The notes: a model not told the origin generated them from the letters alone. Shown: positions 30,886 to 43,842, counted from the stretch's first letter. The stretch: 64,000 nucleotides of DNA from Nansenia antarctica (GCA_963989245.1 OZ022345.1:26089347-26153346); one strand, 5' to 3'. Made by a program: numbers and translations.

Positions 30886-32390
30886 GATATATATATATAT
30901 ATATATAGCCTATAGCATTATTTGAAAATTGACAGCGCTGTACAGGCATAATCATCAAAAAAGACATTATATACAATATTATAAATATCCGTTTGTTATA
31001 TAATATTTGTTGATGAACTACTTTGCTGTGGTACCTATGTAATACCACACAGCTTGATAGGTACATACTGTGCAGTGTATCATTCATAACTGTACATAGG
31101 CTACACATATCATAATATCTTATCACTATTGCATGGAACTTGGGTGAAAAAAAAACCTCACCTCCAACAAATCTGAAGGGATTGTAAAAGTCATACTGTA
31201 CAGTTTATCATTTTCATAACTGTCTGTACATATACATATCTTATGTATCACTATTGCTATATATAGCCTATATATAAACACATTATGTTACAAATATCAG
31301 TCTTATCCACTGTATCTAATTCAGCACTGAAGCCTGAAGGTTGAGCACAGTGTGTGCCCCCTTGCTACCTCTGCTGATATAAAAGAGAATTGCAGCCTTG
31401 GAGAAAAATATGGCAGCCGAATCCCAAGGCAAATACACAGACACACACAGAAATACTGCAAAATCGCTTTATACTAACTCGATTTTGAAAATGTAAAGAT
31501 GCTGGGTGGTAGAACGCACATATCTAGGAAAAGTCATGAAAGGAGGGTCCTGAAATTTGATCGAGTGCAAAGGTAGATTTTTTTTTGTACTCACTGGTGC
31601 TGTTTAACACCTCACGGCTGTTCTAGTGTTAATCTACGCTTGAAGATACTTATGGAAATAAGGGCCTCTAATTTAAAAGTAGTCTGTAGGTCATTCCAAG
31701 ACCAAGGGCCATAATAAGACAAGCTTGCCCTTCCAACATTGTTCATGATAAGTGGCACCTTGTATTGTAGCCATCTACGAGACCTGAGACCCGAGCCACT
31801 CGGTATAGGGATGAACTTCAGGCCCAGATAATTCGGTAAGAAGCCAGAGATGATTTTAAACACAAGAGTGTACCAGTGTTGGAGCCTTCTGACAGAAAGA
31901 GATGGCCATCCAACCAGACTATACAGTGTACAGTGATGGGTCCTGAAGGCACTATTGGTGATGTATCTTAGAACCGAATGATACAGGGGGTCTAGCTTGG
32001 ATAAAGTGGACAGAGAAGCAAACCTATATACTGTATCACCATAATCCAATTGTGAAAGGAAAAGGGCGGAGACAAGACGTTTTCTGGAAGCCAAGGAAAA
32101 GCAAGATTTAAATCTATACAGGAAGCCCACTGTACGCTTAAGCTTTATGGCGAGAAGATCAATTTGGCCGCGTTCGTAAATTAGCTCTGAGAGCGCCGGA
32201 GCGTCCACGTGAATGCCTCGAACGCGGCCTTTGGTCAGAGGTCGAGTTGGTCTGGAACGTTTGTTTCTGAACCGAACCGTACCGAAAACCGTGACCCAAA
32301 ATACCGAACCGTACCGAACCGTGGGCCAACTGAACCGTTGCACCCCTAGTACTCGTCCACCTGGCACAGCTGCAAGAGCAGCAGGCGGCG

Positions 32391-33776
32391 ATGGCGCGGG
32401 CCAGCCACGACGCCCTGATGGACATGGCCCGCGCCCAGGCCGAGGACCGGGCGGACCTCCGGGCCATCATCCGCGACCGGGAGGGGTACGGGGACTACGG
32501 CGTGGCATGCGGTGGGACCCGAGTCCGGATGTTGCGGATGACGGAGGGGGGCGACCCGGAGGCGTACATCGAGACGTTCGAGCAGGTGGCCCGGAGACAA
32601 CGGTGGCCAGAGGACGAGTGGGCCCACCAGCTCCGGCCCCTGCTGATCGGGGAGGCGCAGCTCGCGCTGGCGGGTCTCCCGGCGGCCAGCCAGGCCGACT
32701 ACCCGACAGTGGTCAGGGCCATCCGGGACCGGCTCGGGCTGAGCCCGGAAGAGCACCGGCGCCGGCTCCGTGCCCTGACCCTGGAGGCCGGCAGGAGGCC
32801 GTTCCTGTACGGCCAGCAGGTGATGGACCAGGCGCGGCGGTGGCTGCAGCCCGAGGAGAGATCGGCGGCGGAGGTGGTGGAGCAGGTCGCCCTGGAGAGG
32901 TTCGTGGGGGGCCTACCGGCGCGGACCGCTGCCTGGGTAGCCTACCACCGGCCCGCCAACCTCACCACCGCCATCGGGCTGGCCGAGAACCACCTGCCCT
33001 CTCCAGACGCGGGGGTGGCGGGACCCGCCGCGGTCCCGGTCCCAGCTCCCCGCCGCCAGGGGGGGGGGGCTGCCCGGACCGGACCCGTGGCGGGGACACG
33101 GCATGAGAGGCCGATGGCCGCTCCCCGGGGCGGGTGGCCGGAGGCAACGCAGGGGGGCGCGGCCTTCACCCCACAGAGAGCCCCACAGGCGGCAGAGGAG
33201 GGGTGCTGGCGGTGCGGCCAGCCTGGCCACCTCCGCCGGGATTGCCCAGCTATGGAGATCGGCCGGGCTGTCCCCACCGCCGACGAGGTCACCCCTCCCC
33301 CGGACCCGAGCGAGGTGTACCGCATCCGGGTAAGGATGCAGCGGGGTACGCACGAGGCGCTGCTGGATTCGGGCTGCCTACAGTCTATGATCCACCAGCG
33401 CCTGGTGCGACCAGGGGCATTGGTGGGGGCATCGAGGGTGTCAATACTGTGTGTGCATGGGGATGTTCACGTATACCCGGTGGTCCCCATCGAGATTAAA
33501 TATAATGGGAGAAAATATAGAGTCAAGGCGGCGGTTAGTCCGAGCCTCATGCACCCCCTAATCTTGGGTCTAGACTGGGCGGGATTCCCACGGGCAGTAG
33601 CGGGGACGACAGGGGTGCATGCACGACGGGCAGGGATGCGTGGGGCGGGCGCGGTGCTCTGCGCTGATGCGGGGGCGGCCGACGCTGACGAGGGGCAGGA
33701 GGAGGCAGGGGCCACCCGAGGTGCCGCTGCCGGTGTTTCCTCCGGTGGGAGATTTTCCCCTCGAACAGTCTCGTGA
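32391..33776 (+). pseudogene. gypsy gag and protease region
   Basis: The gag frame resumes directly after the 8-bp duplication of the hAT (32349-32356) in the same phase as the ATG at 27676. The capsid part (GGDPEAYIETFEQVARRQRW, PEDEWAHQLRPLL) is the SCAN-like capsid of Gmr1-type elements. The zinc knuckle is CWRCGQPGHLRRDC (CX2CX4HX4C) near residue 280. The aspartic protease has LLDSGCLQSMIH and ILGLDW. The frame runs on past about 33710 into nonsense (stop at 33774); the true continuation is one frame over, so a one-base frameshift separates protease from integrase. It encodes particle and processing functions of the retroelement. Confidence 0.85.
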
Positions 33777-35319
33777 CGCTACCCTACGCTCAGCCTATGA
33801 CCAGGTGATGGTGATTGATGGGGCACGGGTACGGCCAGACGCGGCGCTCGCTCCCCCATACTTTACGTTGGTTAGGGACAGACTATATAGAGTGAGTCGT
33901 GACACTCGCAGGGAAGAGGACGTCACCCAGTTGCTGGTTCCCCGGGGCCGCCGGGAATCGATATTCCAGGCGGCACATTATAACCCCATGGCGGGCCACC
34001 TAGGATATGATAAAACACTTAGTCGCATAATGGACCGATTCTACTGGCCGGGGATACGGGCGGAGGTGCGCCGGTGGTGCGCCTCCTGCCGCGAATGCCA
34101 GCTAATAAAGTCCATTCATTCATTCATAGCCAACCCCCCGGCCGTCCCGCGGGCGCCGTTATACCCTCTCCCCCTGGTTGAGGCCCCGTTTGACCGTATT
34201 GGAATGGACATTATCGGCCCATTAGAGCGATGTGCACAAGGCTATCGGTTTGTGTTAGTTTTGATAGATTACGCAACCCGATACCCCGAGGCAATTCCCC
34301 TGCGCTCCATCTCCGCGAAGAGTGTGGCGCAGGCGTTGTTTCAGGTCATCTCCCGGGTGGGGATCCCGAAAGAGATCCTCACTGACCAAGGTACCAATTT
34401 TATGTCACGCACCCTCAAAGAGCTGTACGGATTATTGAATATTAAAGCGGTCCGGACGAGCGTGTACCACCCGGCCAGCGATGGTCTGTGCGAGCGGTTC
34501 AACCGGACGCTAAAATCAATGATCCGTAAGTTCGTTCACGAGGATAGTCAAAATTGGCACCAATGTCTAGCCCCCCTGTTATTCGCGGTGCGGGAAGTCC
34601 CCCAGGCTTCCACTGGGTTTTCCCCATTCGAGCTCTTATATGGGCGCAAGCCTCGCGGCGTCCTGGACCTCATTAAAGAAAGCTGGGAGGAGGGGTCCAG
34701 CGACAGTAAAAATGAGATTCAATACGTCCTGGACCTGCGTGCAAAGCTCCACACGTTAGGGGTTATATCACGGGAGCATTTGCACCAGGCCCAGGAACGA
34801 CAGAAGCGCCTGTAAGCTGGGTCTAAGCTGCGCATCTTCGCACCGGGAGACAGGGTCCTTGTACTACTGCCCACTTCCAGCTCTAAATTACTCGCCAAGT
34901 GGCAAGGGCCGTTCGCGGTCACACGGCGGGTGGGGGAAGTGGACTATGAGGTGGTGCGTTCGGATCGGGGGGATAGCACGCAGATATATCACGTAAATCT
35001 CCTTAAAAAATGGACCGAGGTGATCCCTGTCGCGCTGGCTACGCTACTTCCCGAGAGGGATGAGTTCGGGCCGGAGGTCCCAAAGTCTAAAATTAGTACC
35101 CCGGCCCACTTAGGAGACCATCTTTCGGCGGCCCAGCGAGCGGACGTGGCCGAGTTGCAACAGAGGTTCGCTGACGTGTTTTCCCCCCTACCCGGGCGCA
35201 CCACGCTGATACAACACCACATAGAGACGCCACCGGGCTTTACGGTGCGTACACGGACGTATAGGCTGCCGGCTCACAAACGCGACGTGGTGAGCCGTGA
35301 ATTAGAGGCAATGCTGTAA
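33716..35319 (+). pseudogene. gypsy integrase and spacer, two in-frame stops
   Basis: The frame carries VGDFPLEQSRDATLRSAYDQ and then the integrase. The HHCC domain is HYNPMAGHLGYDKTL...CASCRECQ. The DD35E core has GMDIIGP, LTDQGTNF and GLCERFNRTL, with 35 residues between the second D and the E. A 24-bp in-frame insertion (KSIHSF region, 34106-34129) resembling an L2 3' tail splits the linker after CRECQL. TAA at 34813-34815 interrupts the integrase C-terminus, which continues in frame (FAPGDRVLVLLPTSSSKLLA, YHVNLLKKW) to TAA at 35317-35319 just before the RT. Confidence 0.8.
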
Positions 35320-36113
35320 CTGGGCGTGGTAGAAGAGTCCCACAGTGATTGGTGCAGCCCTATCGTGCTGGTGACCAAGCGAGATGGGGCTGTACGGTTC
35401 TGTGTGGACTACCGACGGGTGAACGCGGTGTCTAAATTCGATGCCTATCCAATGCCCAGGGTCGACGAGCTCTTGGACCGGCTTGGCGCGGCTAAATTCT
35501 ATACGACCCTGGACTGTACGAAGGGATATATATATATAGCATATGCAGCGGGTAGCGGCCGTGCTGCAGTCGCTGGGGCGGGCGGGGCTCACGGCCAACC
35601 CAGCGAAGTGCTTGATCGGGCGGGGGGAGATCCGCTTTCTGGGGTACGTCCTGGGCGGTGGGGAGGTGCGACCGCAAATAGATAAGACCGCTGCGGTCGC
35701 CGCCGCCCCGCGGCCCGGGACCCGGAAGGAAGTGAGGCGGTTCCTGGGACTGGCGGGCTATTACCGGCAGTTCGTGCCGGGGTTTTCGGAGCTGGCCAGC
35801 CCCCTGACCGACCTCACCCGGAAGGGTGCCCCAGACCCGGTCCAGTGGTCGGAGCCGTGCCAGGTGGCGTTTGAAGGTATTAAAGCGGCTCTCTGTGGTA
35901 AAACTGTCCTGTATGCTCCGGATTTTAACATCCCTTTTTCCCTGCAGACGGACGCATCGGATAGGGGTCTGGGAGCGGTGCTGACCCAGCAGGTGGAGGG
36001 AGCCGACCGTCCGGTGCTGTACCTGAGCCGCAAGTTATCGGAGCGAGAGGGCAGGTACAGCACGGTGGAGAAGGAGTGCCTGGCCATCCGGTGGGCGGTC
36101 GGCGCTCTACTGG
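35320..36113 (+). pseudogene. gypsy RT (palm deleted) and RNase H
   Basis: RT start: SDWCSPIVLVTKRDGAVRFC, VDYRRVNAV and the first catalytic aspartate in TTLDCTKGY. At about 35527 the sequence becomes atatatatata and resumes in the connection region (VLQSLGRAGLTANPAKC, IRFLGYVLGGGEV), so the palm with the YxDD motif is deleted. The RNase H part shows LQTDASDRGLGAVLTQQ and YSTVEKECLAIRWAV. Homology stops at about 36113. This copy cannot make active RT. Confidence 0.85.
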
Positions 36114-36548
36114 CAAAAGAAATTCAAGCAGAAACTGTCCAAAAACTCACAGGTTCAATGGATGCAAGAATTGTGAAGGTGATATCAAAGAAGGGGTCCT
36201 ATGTTAACATGTAACTTGACCTGTTAAGATGTTTTTGTTTGAAATAGCTTTTGATTTCAGTAAATATGACCTCCTAATATGACCTCCTAACCCTAAATTC
36301 ATCAAATTACCATTTTTAGTTCTTTACAACCTATAAAATGTTTTGAAACTCTGTTGTGCATAATAATTTGGAACAGTGCATTTTGAGTTTTTTATTTAAA
36401 AAACAAATACTGTTATCATTGGGAGGTTTGTTCAATAAAATTTGAATTATACTCTAACGGTTGATGACTTGAAAATTATACTGATTGTCATTTGCATCGA
36501 CTATTTAGGAAAATCTGAGAAAAATATAATTTGCATAATAATTTGGAA
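36114..36548 (+). mobile_element. unidentified transposon 3' part
   Basis: A short frame (KLTGSMDARIVKVISKKGSY) is followed by an AT-rich tail in which tgcataataatttggaac occurs twice (36357 and 36532). This looks like a DNA-transposon end joined to the broken gypsy element; I cannot name the family. Confidence 0.4.
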
Positions 36549-36765
36549 CGAGGTGTAGTGGTGGTCTAGTGGATAGTGAGTTGGACTTGTGATCGGAAGG
36601 TTGTGAGTTCAAATCCCGCCTGAAACCACACCATTACTAGTGTGCCCTTGAGTAAGGCACTTAGCCCTCAGTTACTCCAGGGGGAATGTCCCTGTAATTC
36701 GTAATTGTAAAATCGCTTTGGATTAAAAGCGTCTGCTAAATGGCAAAATTAATTAATTAAATTAA
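36549..36765 (+). mobile_element. tRNA-derived SINE
   Basis: Pol III A box tggtctagtgg (36562-36572) and B box agttcaaatcc (36606-36616), then a body ending in ttaaaagcgtctgctaaatg and an aatta tail. Confidence 0.85.
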
Positions 36766-37075
36766 GTGGTGGAAACTGTTTGTGCTTGTTTATAAAGGGC
36801 TGGTAACATTTGCTGTCTGAAATGCGGACGAGAGGGAACTAGTAGGCCTACGTCATGTCATGAGTAATTCACTACGGTAATGTTACAGAGTTGGCTGGTT
36901 AACTAGCCAAACAAAGCCACATCTATTAACATGATTGTATTTGATTGTAATGAATAAGTATGTAATAATGATCTTGTATCACTAACGCAGCTCCACCTAT
37001 GAGCGGCTGCAGCTCTGTACTGACCATTGTATCTAGCAGCTCTCTGCTTCATTCATCAATCACTCCAACTCCTAC

Positions 37076-37309
37076 CGTCAGGTCGGCGCCTCCGTTGTTG
37101 TTCAAGCTAGTGTCGCTTTCCCAGTCTTTGTGTAATAAGTGAACATGTTGTAATGTTTGCCCTCTAGCACAGTTATAAACGTAATAAATGACTCGTGTTG
37201 TCTTCAGTCTCAGCACTGTGTGCGTTTATTGACCCGCCATTTTAGTTCCACGTCCCGTTTCACATCCCGTTCCCTGGTCTCGCGGGAATAGCTGACGTCT
37301 ATCCTATGG
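37076..37309 (+). mobile_element. LTR-like repeat, split by an L2 (continues 37779-37850)
   Basis: Nearly identical to 45373-45605. The remainder (agcggtgaggtataatattat to gcgtcagatgttaca) resumes at 37779 after the L2 fragment and matches 45609-45665. The class is not proven (candidate solo LTR). Confidence 0.55.
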
Positions 37310-37315
37310 CAATGA

Positions 37316-37778
37316 ATGAATGAATGAATGGTCTTTATTGTCATTAATACAGTACAGGTACCATACAACGAAATTTAGTAGGGGGGGCTCCCCTGGTGCT
37401 TGGAAAAAGACTAAAGACAAGAGGGCCAAGGGTAAAATAAAAAAGGGAAAAGAGCTGGTTTACATAAATAAAGGCTATGTACACTATCTACTATACTATA
37501 CTACTATACTATACAATAAAACACTGTGCTGTACTCTATGCTATGCTATAAATATCCTAACTTTTCCTATATCTGAACCTTATGTACACAAGGGTTGTCA
37601 TATTGCACATAGTATTGTTGCACATTCATTTAAAGTGTCGCAGTTTGCAGGTTTGAAATGTTGACAGTTGTATTTCAATATTGCACTTATGTTTACAATC
37701 TAGTAGCTGCCATCAAGTTTTCTAGATTGTCCAGGGCCTAGAACCTAGGTCTTTGCTGTGTTCAGGGCCTGAATGGCA
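37316..37778 (-). mobile_element. L2 3' UTR fragment
   Basis: The atgaatgaatgaatgaatgg tail and 3' UTR are followed to the coding end (ggcctgaatggc). Flanking atggca on both sides fits a short target duplication. Confidence 0.85.
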
Positions 37779-37908
37779 AGCGGTGAGGTATAATATTATG
37801 ATTTATAGTATATCAGATGCGTCAGATGTTACAACTCTAGTGGGTATACTGTGATTTTGCCCTCCCAGTCAGAGCGACACTCACTTATGCATACAGTATG
37901 CATCTACA

Positions 37909-38060
37909 CTAGGGGTGGGCATCAATGATCGACGATCGATAATTGATCGATAAGGATCTTGGTCGATCACAAAATATTTTGATCGATAATCATTAATACA
38001 TTTTTATTTATTTTTTTATAATAATAATAATGGAAGTTAGTTAGGCTGGCCTAACTGTCA
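37909..38060 (+). mobile_element. hAT-like end with gatcgat palindromes
   Basis: actaggggtgggcatcaatg then cgacgatcgataattgatcg. The partner end is not found; the different end at 40060-40170 belongs to another family. Confidence 0.4.
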
Positions 38061-38123
38061 CCAGATTGCGTTCGTCTCTCACCCCTGAACATGTTAACAT
38101 GATCATCTTTCTGAACAAGAACC

Positions 38124-38243
38124 AGTAGGCCTGCCGTGTTTGATGTTTAAGGACCCCCAGACAGCCCTGCTTCATGGGTCCCCCAGTAGGCCTGCCGTGT
38201 TTGATGTTTAAGGACCCCCAGACAGCCCTGCTTCATGGGTCCC
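38124..38243. repeat. 60-bp tandem duplication
   Basis: Two apparently identical copies of ccagtaggcctgccgtgttt...cttcatgggtcc. Confidence 0.9.
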
Positions 38244-38382
38244 CCCCGATGTCAAACACCACTGGTACCACCTCCGCCTCATTTTGAGCCAGGAAAAACC
38301 CTGATGGCCATGTTGGCATTCAAGTTGGCTAAACATAGCAGTGCGTCTGCCCTGTGTCTGGGGCTGTTTGACAGAGGCAGTT

Positions 38383-39829
<1,447 letters not shown>

Positions 39830-40059
39830 GTCGCCGAATTAAAGGTGTCTGTGTTTAATTGCGGGCCCACAGACAGCCCCCATACATCAGCTGATCATTT
39901 AAAGGGGCGGCCGTCTGAGTAATGTGCATGTCACATGCTGCTTTGTTTTATAAGAGCAGCAGCTATTACCCAGAGTGCTTTATAAAGACACTGTTAAACA
40001 GAGAGAGACAATACAGCCATTATTTTGGGGGAAATTAAGTGATACATTCGTACAGTAAA

Positions 40060-40170
40060 AAAAATAATCGTTAGACTAATCGTTAAATTAGTCGTTAGAG
40101 TAATCGACTAATCGAAAAAATAATCGCTAGATTAATCGTTAGAAAAATAGTCGTTTGGGACAGCCCTAGT
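40060..40170. mobile_element. hAT-like end
   Basis: Repeated taatcgttag / ttagtcg motifs ending gtcgtttgggacagccc plus ta, whose complement tagggctgtccc is a common fish hAT terminus. Confidence 0.5.
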
Positions 40171-40589
40171 CTTGACTACATGTCCACTTTCTCACCTGGT
40201 TCTTGCTCTCTCTCTGGTGTGCCGACACCATCCTGCTCTCTCATTCTCTCCCTCTCTATCCTCCTCTCTCCCTCTTTTGCTGTCAACCAAAAGGCAAATA
40301 TAACAACCAGAGTATTTATAATTTAATAAGAGGTATACATTGAATTCATATCAAATCATAACATCATTCTAATTGAATATTGGGTTGCTGTGGGCAATGC
40401 AGTCAAGTACTGTCTTTACTTACTCTCTCACCTGTAAGAAAATCGTATGTCCAACTACAAAAAACTGACATTTCCAATGAGTGAGGGTTTGTTCCAATGC
40501 TTCAATCCACTGTCCATGTACTGTAAATATACCATTATGGTATTACCATTTTTTTATATTTGATTGCTTATTCAGATTTACAGAATTGG
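40171..40589. other. no gene recognised
   Basis: A CT-rich tract at 40205-40285, then AT-rich unassigned sequence. Confidence 0.4.
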
Positions 40590-40903
40590 AATGCTCTGCA
40601 CTTGGATCTTAGATCAGCTGGCTCGGTCGAGGTTTTTTAAAAAAATGCTAAAGACTGTCTTGTATAGACAGGCTTCTGGATAGCCCCTAGGCTAGGGCCT
40701 GTCTGTCTGTGTCCTGTTGATGTTGTTGTACACTTGTTTGTTACTTGTTCTTATTTTCACTTGTTTGCCTGTTTTAACCTGCTATGACTTTCGCTCTTTT
40801 ATTATGCTTTATTGTGTTTCTTCTTTGTTATGTAAAGCACTTTGTGACCCTTGGTCTGGGAAAGGTGCTGTATAAATACATTTTACTTACTTACTTACAC
40901 CAA
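40590..40903 (+). mobile_element. LINE 3' end with TTAC tail
   Basis: ggatcttagatcagctggct to tatgtaaagcactttgtgac and gtgctgtataaata, ending in (ttac)n at 40886-40900, a typical fish LINE 3' terminus. Confidence 0.55.
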
Positions 40904-41294
40904 CTATAACCTCACCCTGCACCAGATCGGACATCAGCTCCAGTCTATGTAAGGGAACCGACAACCCTAATCCCTGATCCAAAACACTCCTGTGTGTGTC
41001 TGTCTGTCCCCGGCAAGAAAGGAACACTGACTAATACAAATGATTCAGACGCCCCCAATGTTCCTCAGGATCTTCACAGGAACCTTTTCATCAGCCCGAC
41101 CCCCCCCCCCCAGAGATACAAAACTCCCCCCCCCCCCACTGGCGCTCAAAACAAAGACGTAAAAATCGGCTAACGTTACTGTTTACACAAGTAAAATCAG
41201 TGTGACAGTCAGATGGAGTATTCGGTAAACAACAACAGCAAGGTAATGCTATCAGTTGAGTTAAAGAAAACCAACTCTTAGCTTTGAGGACACC
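40904..41294. other. no gene recognised
   Basis: C-runs at 41100-41140, otherwise unassigned. Confidence 0.35.
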
Positions 41295-41302
41295 GACATG
41301 AT

Positions 41303-42584
41303 CAGGGCTGTCAAGTCTCACGCAATCACCGTGAGACACACGCATTTCAACCAGTTCTCACGCTCTCACGCCGCATCTCTATTTCTCACGGCGAGAAATA
41401 ACAATTTGTTTTACCGGACATGAGTTTCGTGGCATCTTTCTGCACGCGCGTTAACTTGAGTCTGCAGTCGAAGCGGCAGGCGAGCGCTGATGGAAGAACC
41501 TGTGTTCACGCGAGCGCTGATGGAAGAACCTGTGTTCACGCGAGCTGCAAGAACGTAGCAAGCAGGGTTGCCAGATTGGGCTACTTTTGGTCACACTGGA
41601 CGGGTGGATTCGGCAGCTTTTAGACCGGTTGGGCTGGACATTGTCAATTCCGTCTGGCAACCGTGGTAGCAAAATATGTGCATACATTACAACATCGTAT
41701 CTGGTAGCCTACTGGACTGGGTTGCACCAATTTGGCGTAAGTCATTACTAAATGCATTTGTTTCTCTACTGTAACATAACCAGGTACATTAATAATCATT
41801 GTTAAAGGAGCACGGATTGTCCGGTTGACGCGCCGTGCGTCCTAGTTTGATGTGTTGCTGTTGGTTATATAAGATCCGTAGTCGTTGGTTTGCTGCATAA
41901 TAAACATTTATTGTGTTACTATGTGCCATCAATGGCTTAATCACTGGTACAAACAATAACAATAACAAACTTAGCGCCCTTGCGGTCAAACCTATTTGCC
42001 CTTCCGGGGTCAACACCTGACGACAACAACAACAAATGTGCTACCTGATATACCTGCCTCAGGTATTGTGACAGCGCCACCCCATGCCCACACAGTGAAT
42101 TACAACACGTATCACAGGACCATATCTGGCTCCTACAGTAGTAATAATAAATAGTAATTGCAATTTACAATACAACAATTGGGGGTCCCTCCAAAACAAA
42201 ATGGCCACGCTACGCGCGCACAAGATCAACCACCAAGGCCTCATTCTGACCCAGGAAAAACCCTGGTATGTACTGTATAACATGATAGCCATCTATGAGC
42301 AATGCACTGTATATAAGATGATGACCACGGGTCTTTCTGCTGCTGACCAAGGGGCTGAGTCCTGTTGATGGGGCCCATTTTTCTTTTAGAGTCTGTAGGC
42401 TACTGTATTTGTTCATTAAGATTTCATAAATATGATATATTGTCTGAATTTTTGTCTTGTTTTATAAAATGTTAATTATTTTCATTTCTTGTGCTGGTTT
42501 ATTATGAACAACATGTAAAATTGCAGGAAACTAGCACATATAATTGGGTGGGAGAGAAACTTTGGGTGAAACTTGGCAGCCCTG
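41303..42584. mobile_element. hAT element with exact 8-bp target duplication
   Basis: Ends cagggctgtcaagtctcacg and gtgaaacttggcagccctg are flanked by gacatgat at 41295-41302 and 42585-42592. It contains a 30-bp tandem duplication (gcgagcgctgatggaagaac..., 41481-41540) and an LTR-like stretch (about 41800-42015, with ataataaacatttattgtg). No transposase frame. Confidence 0.85.
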
Positions 42585-42592
42585 GACATGAT

Positions 42593-43011
42593 CCCTGCTT
42601 ACCCGTACCTCCGCTGTTCTGTTCGTGGTGATTTTAGAGGCAATAGATTATTTTTGCCCCGCGCATATTGCTATGAATAGTTCGAAGCTAGCGTTAGGTG
42701 CGAGGCTGCTTGGTTAACCCATTAACGGGAACATTATTTGTTTCACAAAATAGTCTGAGACTATATTACGAATGTTCATCTAAAATACTCTATACTGAGC
42801 ACTGGTATAAGAACATGAACCAGAGAACAGCAGTAAATGCAATAACCCACAGTCGTTACATGACGGTTGGGCCACCTGACATTTTGGGGGTTTGAGATGC
42901 TAAAACACAAAGTAATCCATATTATTAGAATGTACTGACAATACATTCAAACTAACCATGTTGTATAGAATAAAATCATATGTGACTTGAATTGATTAAT
43001 CTATTAAATCT
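42593..43011. other. no feature recognised
   Basis: AT-rich, no coding or repeat signal that I can support. Confidence 0.4.
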
Positions 43012-43019
43012 ATTAAAAT

Positions 43020-43582
43020 TAGGGATGTCCCGATCCGATACTGATATCGGATATCGGCGCGATATTGGACCTGAATGCTGGATCGCGGATCGCACCAGAA
43101 AAAAAAAAGGCTCCGATCCGATCCTACTGTCATGCGCAGTCAAACGTATGTGTATAAGCGATGAGGGAATGAAAACAGTGAACAGAAACGCGTGTCGCAG
43201 AAATGCTTCACGCGAGTCCTATATGCGCTTAAAATGCGCATAGCACTGTGTGCTTCCGGTTTCATTACAAAGAGGTTAACCCTATATGTGCCTGACGTCT
43301 AACAACGTTCAAATTACTCTAACTTCATATTTTTTCGGATTTCAATGTATGACACATCATTTGAAAGCTTATGATCCGTAGTTTCAATCCACAACACGTC
43401 GCATTTGTTGCTTTAATAAAGGCTGGCAGTCTTTAATTTAACTGTTGTTGGTGTGGACTATATACTGGGGAGGTATTTGTTATTATTCAGGGGTCAAAAA
43501 ATGTATACAAATATCGGATCGGTATCGCAGATACCCGAAGCCCAGGTATCGGTAGTGAAAAAGTGGGATCGGGACATCCCTA
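43020..43582. mobile_element. non-autonomous hAT, copy 2, exact 8-bp target duplication
   Basis: Ends tagggatgtcccgatcc and gatcgggacatcccta are flanked by attaaaat at 43012-43019 and 43583-43590. Inverted relative of 23933-24670, about 175 bp shorter. Confidence 0.9.
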
Positions 43583-43822
43583 ATTAAAATTAAATGGAAA
43601 TAATATACATGACACAAAAATATGCACATCACGTCATTGACCCATATAGCTACACAGAATACAGCCGTAGCCCGTTGTATATGACAAATCAACTTTGATT
43701 TGATTGGACAGTGCTGAAATCGAGCGTTCTTTCTTTTCTTTTTTTTACATATTTAAAAAACGCTTTCTAACTGCCTCGAGACGCAAACCTAACAAGAAGA
43801 CACAGAACCATATACGTTGACA

Positions 43823-43842
43823 ATGGAGGACGGAGACTTACA
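43823..43842 (+). CDS. possible first coding exon (weak)
   Basis: ATG at 43823 opens MEDGDL and meets a consensus donor (ca/gtaagtg). Seven codons only; no promoter or downstream exon is identified. It may be chance. Confidence 0.15.

Larger units (their letters stand above)
28045..31628. mobile_element. piggyBac-type non-autonomous element
   Basis: Ends cactaggacagc and its near complement gctgttctagtg are flanked by TTAA (28041-28044 and 31629-31632), the piggyBac target. It is 3,584 bp, with no transposase recognised, and is filled with nested repeats. Confidence 0.75.
27799..32162 (-). mobile_element. Jockey-like LINE inside the hAT, split by piggyBac
   Basis: On the minus strand the element ends in a poly(A) (T-run 27799-27812) after aaaataaaggt. 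Its ORF2 C-terminus (32162 to 31633) reads IDLLAIKLKRTVGFLYRFKS, then SQLDYGDTVY, YHSVLRYITNSAFRTHHC, LGLKF and SYYGPWSWNDL. At TTAA (31629-31632) a piggyBac interrupts it; the original coding end resumes at 28044 (KDVVTARCTCFG then a stop). Confidence 0.75.
27705..32348. mobile_element. hAT-like element inserted in gypsy gag
   Basis: Inverted ends taggggtgcaacggttc (27705) and gaaccgttgcacccc plus ta (ending 32348). Flanking 8-mers gtactcgc (27697-27704) and gtactcgt (32349-32356) differ at one base. Arms of about 95 and 180 bp with aaaccg/cggttt repeats flank a LINE. Confidence 0.8.
27676..36113 (+). mobile_element. Gmr1-like Ty3/gypsy retrotransposon body, defective
   Basis: The gag start ATG is at 27676, then a 4.6-kb hAT insertion (27705-32348), then the rest of gag, protease, integrase, RT and RNase H. 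The order PR-IN-RT-RH differs from ordinary gypsy elements (PR-RT-RH-IN) and is that of the Gmr1 group. Defects: the hAT insertion, a frameshift near 33710, in-frame stops at 34813 and 35317, deletion of the RT palm at about 35527, and truncation at about 36113 with loss of the 3' end. Confidence 0.85.

Noticed and set aside
32213..33106. 297-codon alternative frame
   Set aside because: Shadow of the GC-rich gypsy gag frame; Pro/Gly/Arg-rich without motif.
41800..42015. Solo LTR within the hAT at 41.3 kb
   Set aside because: tgttaaagg...caaca ends and aataaa-like signal are suggestive, but no target duplication could be found.
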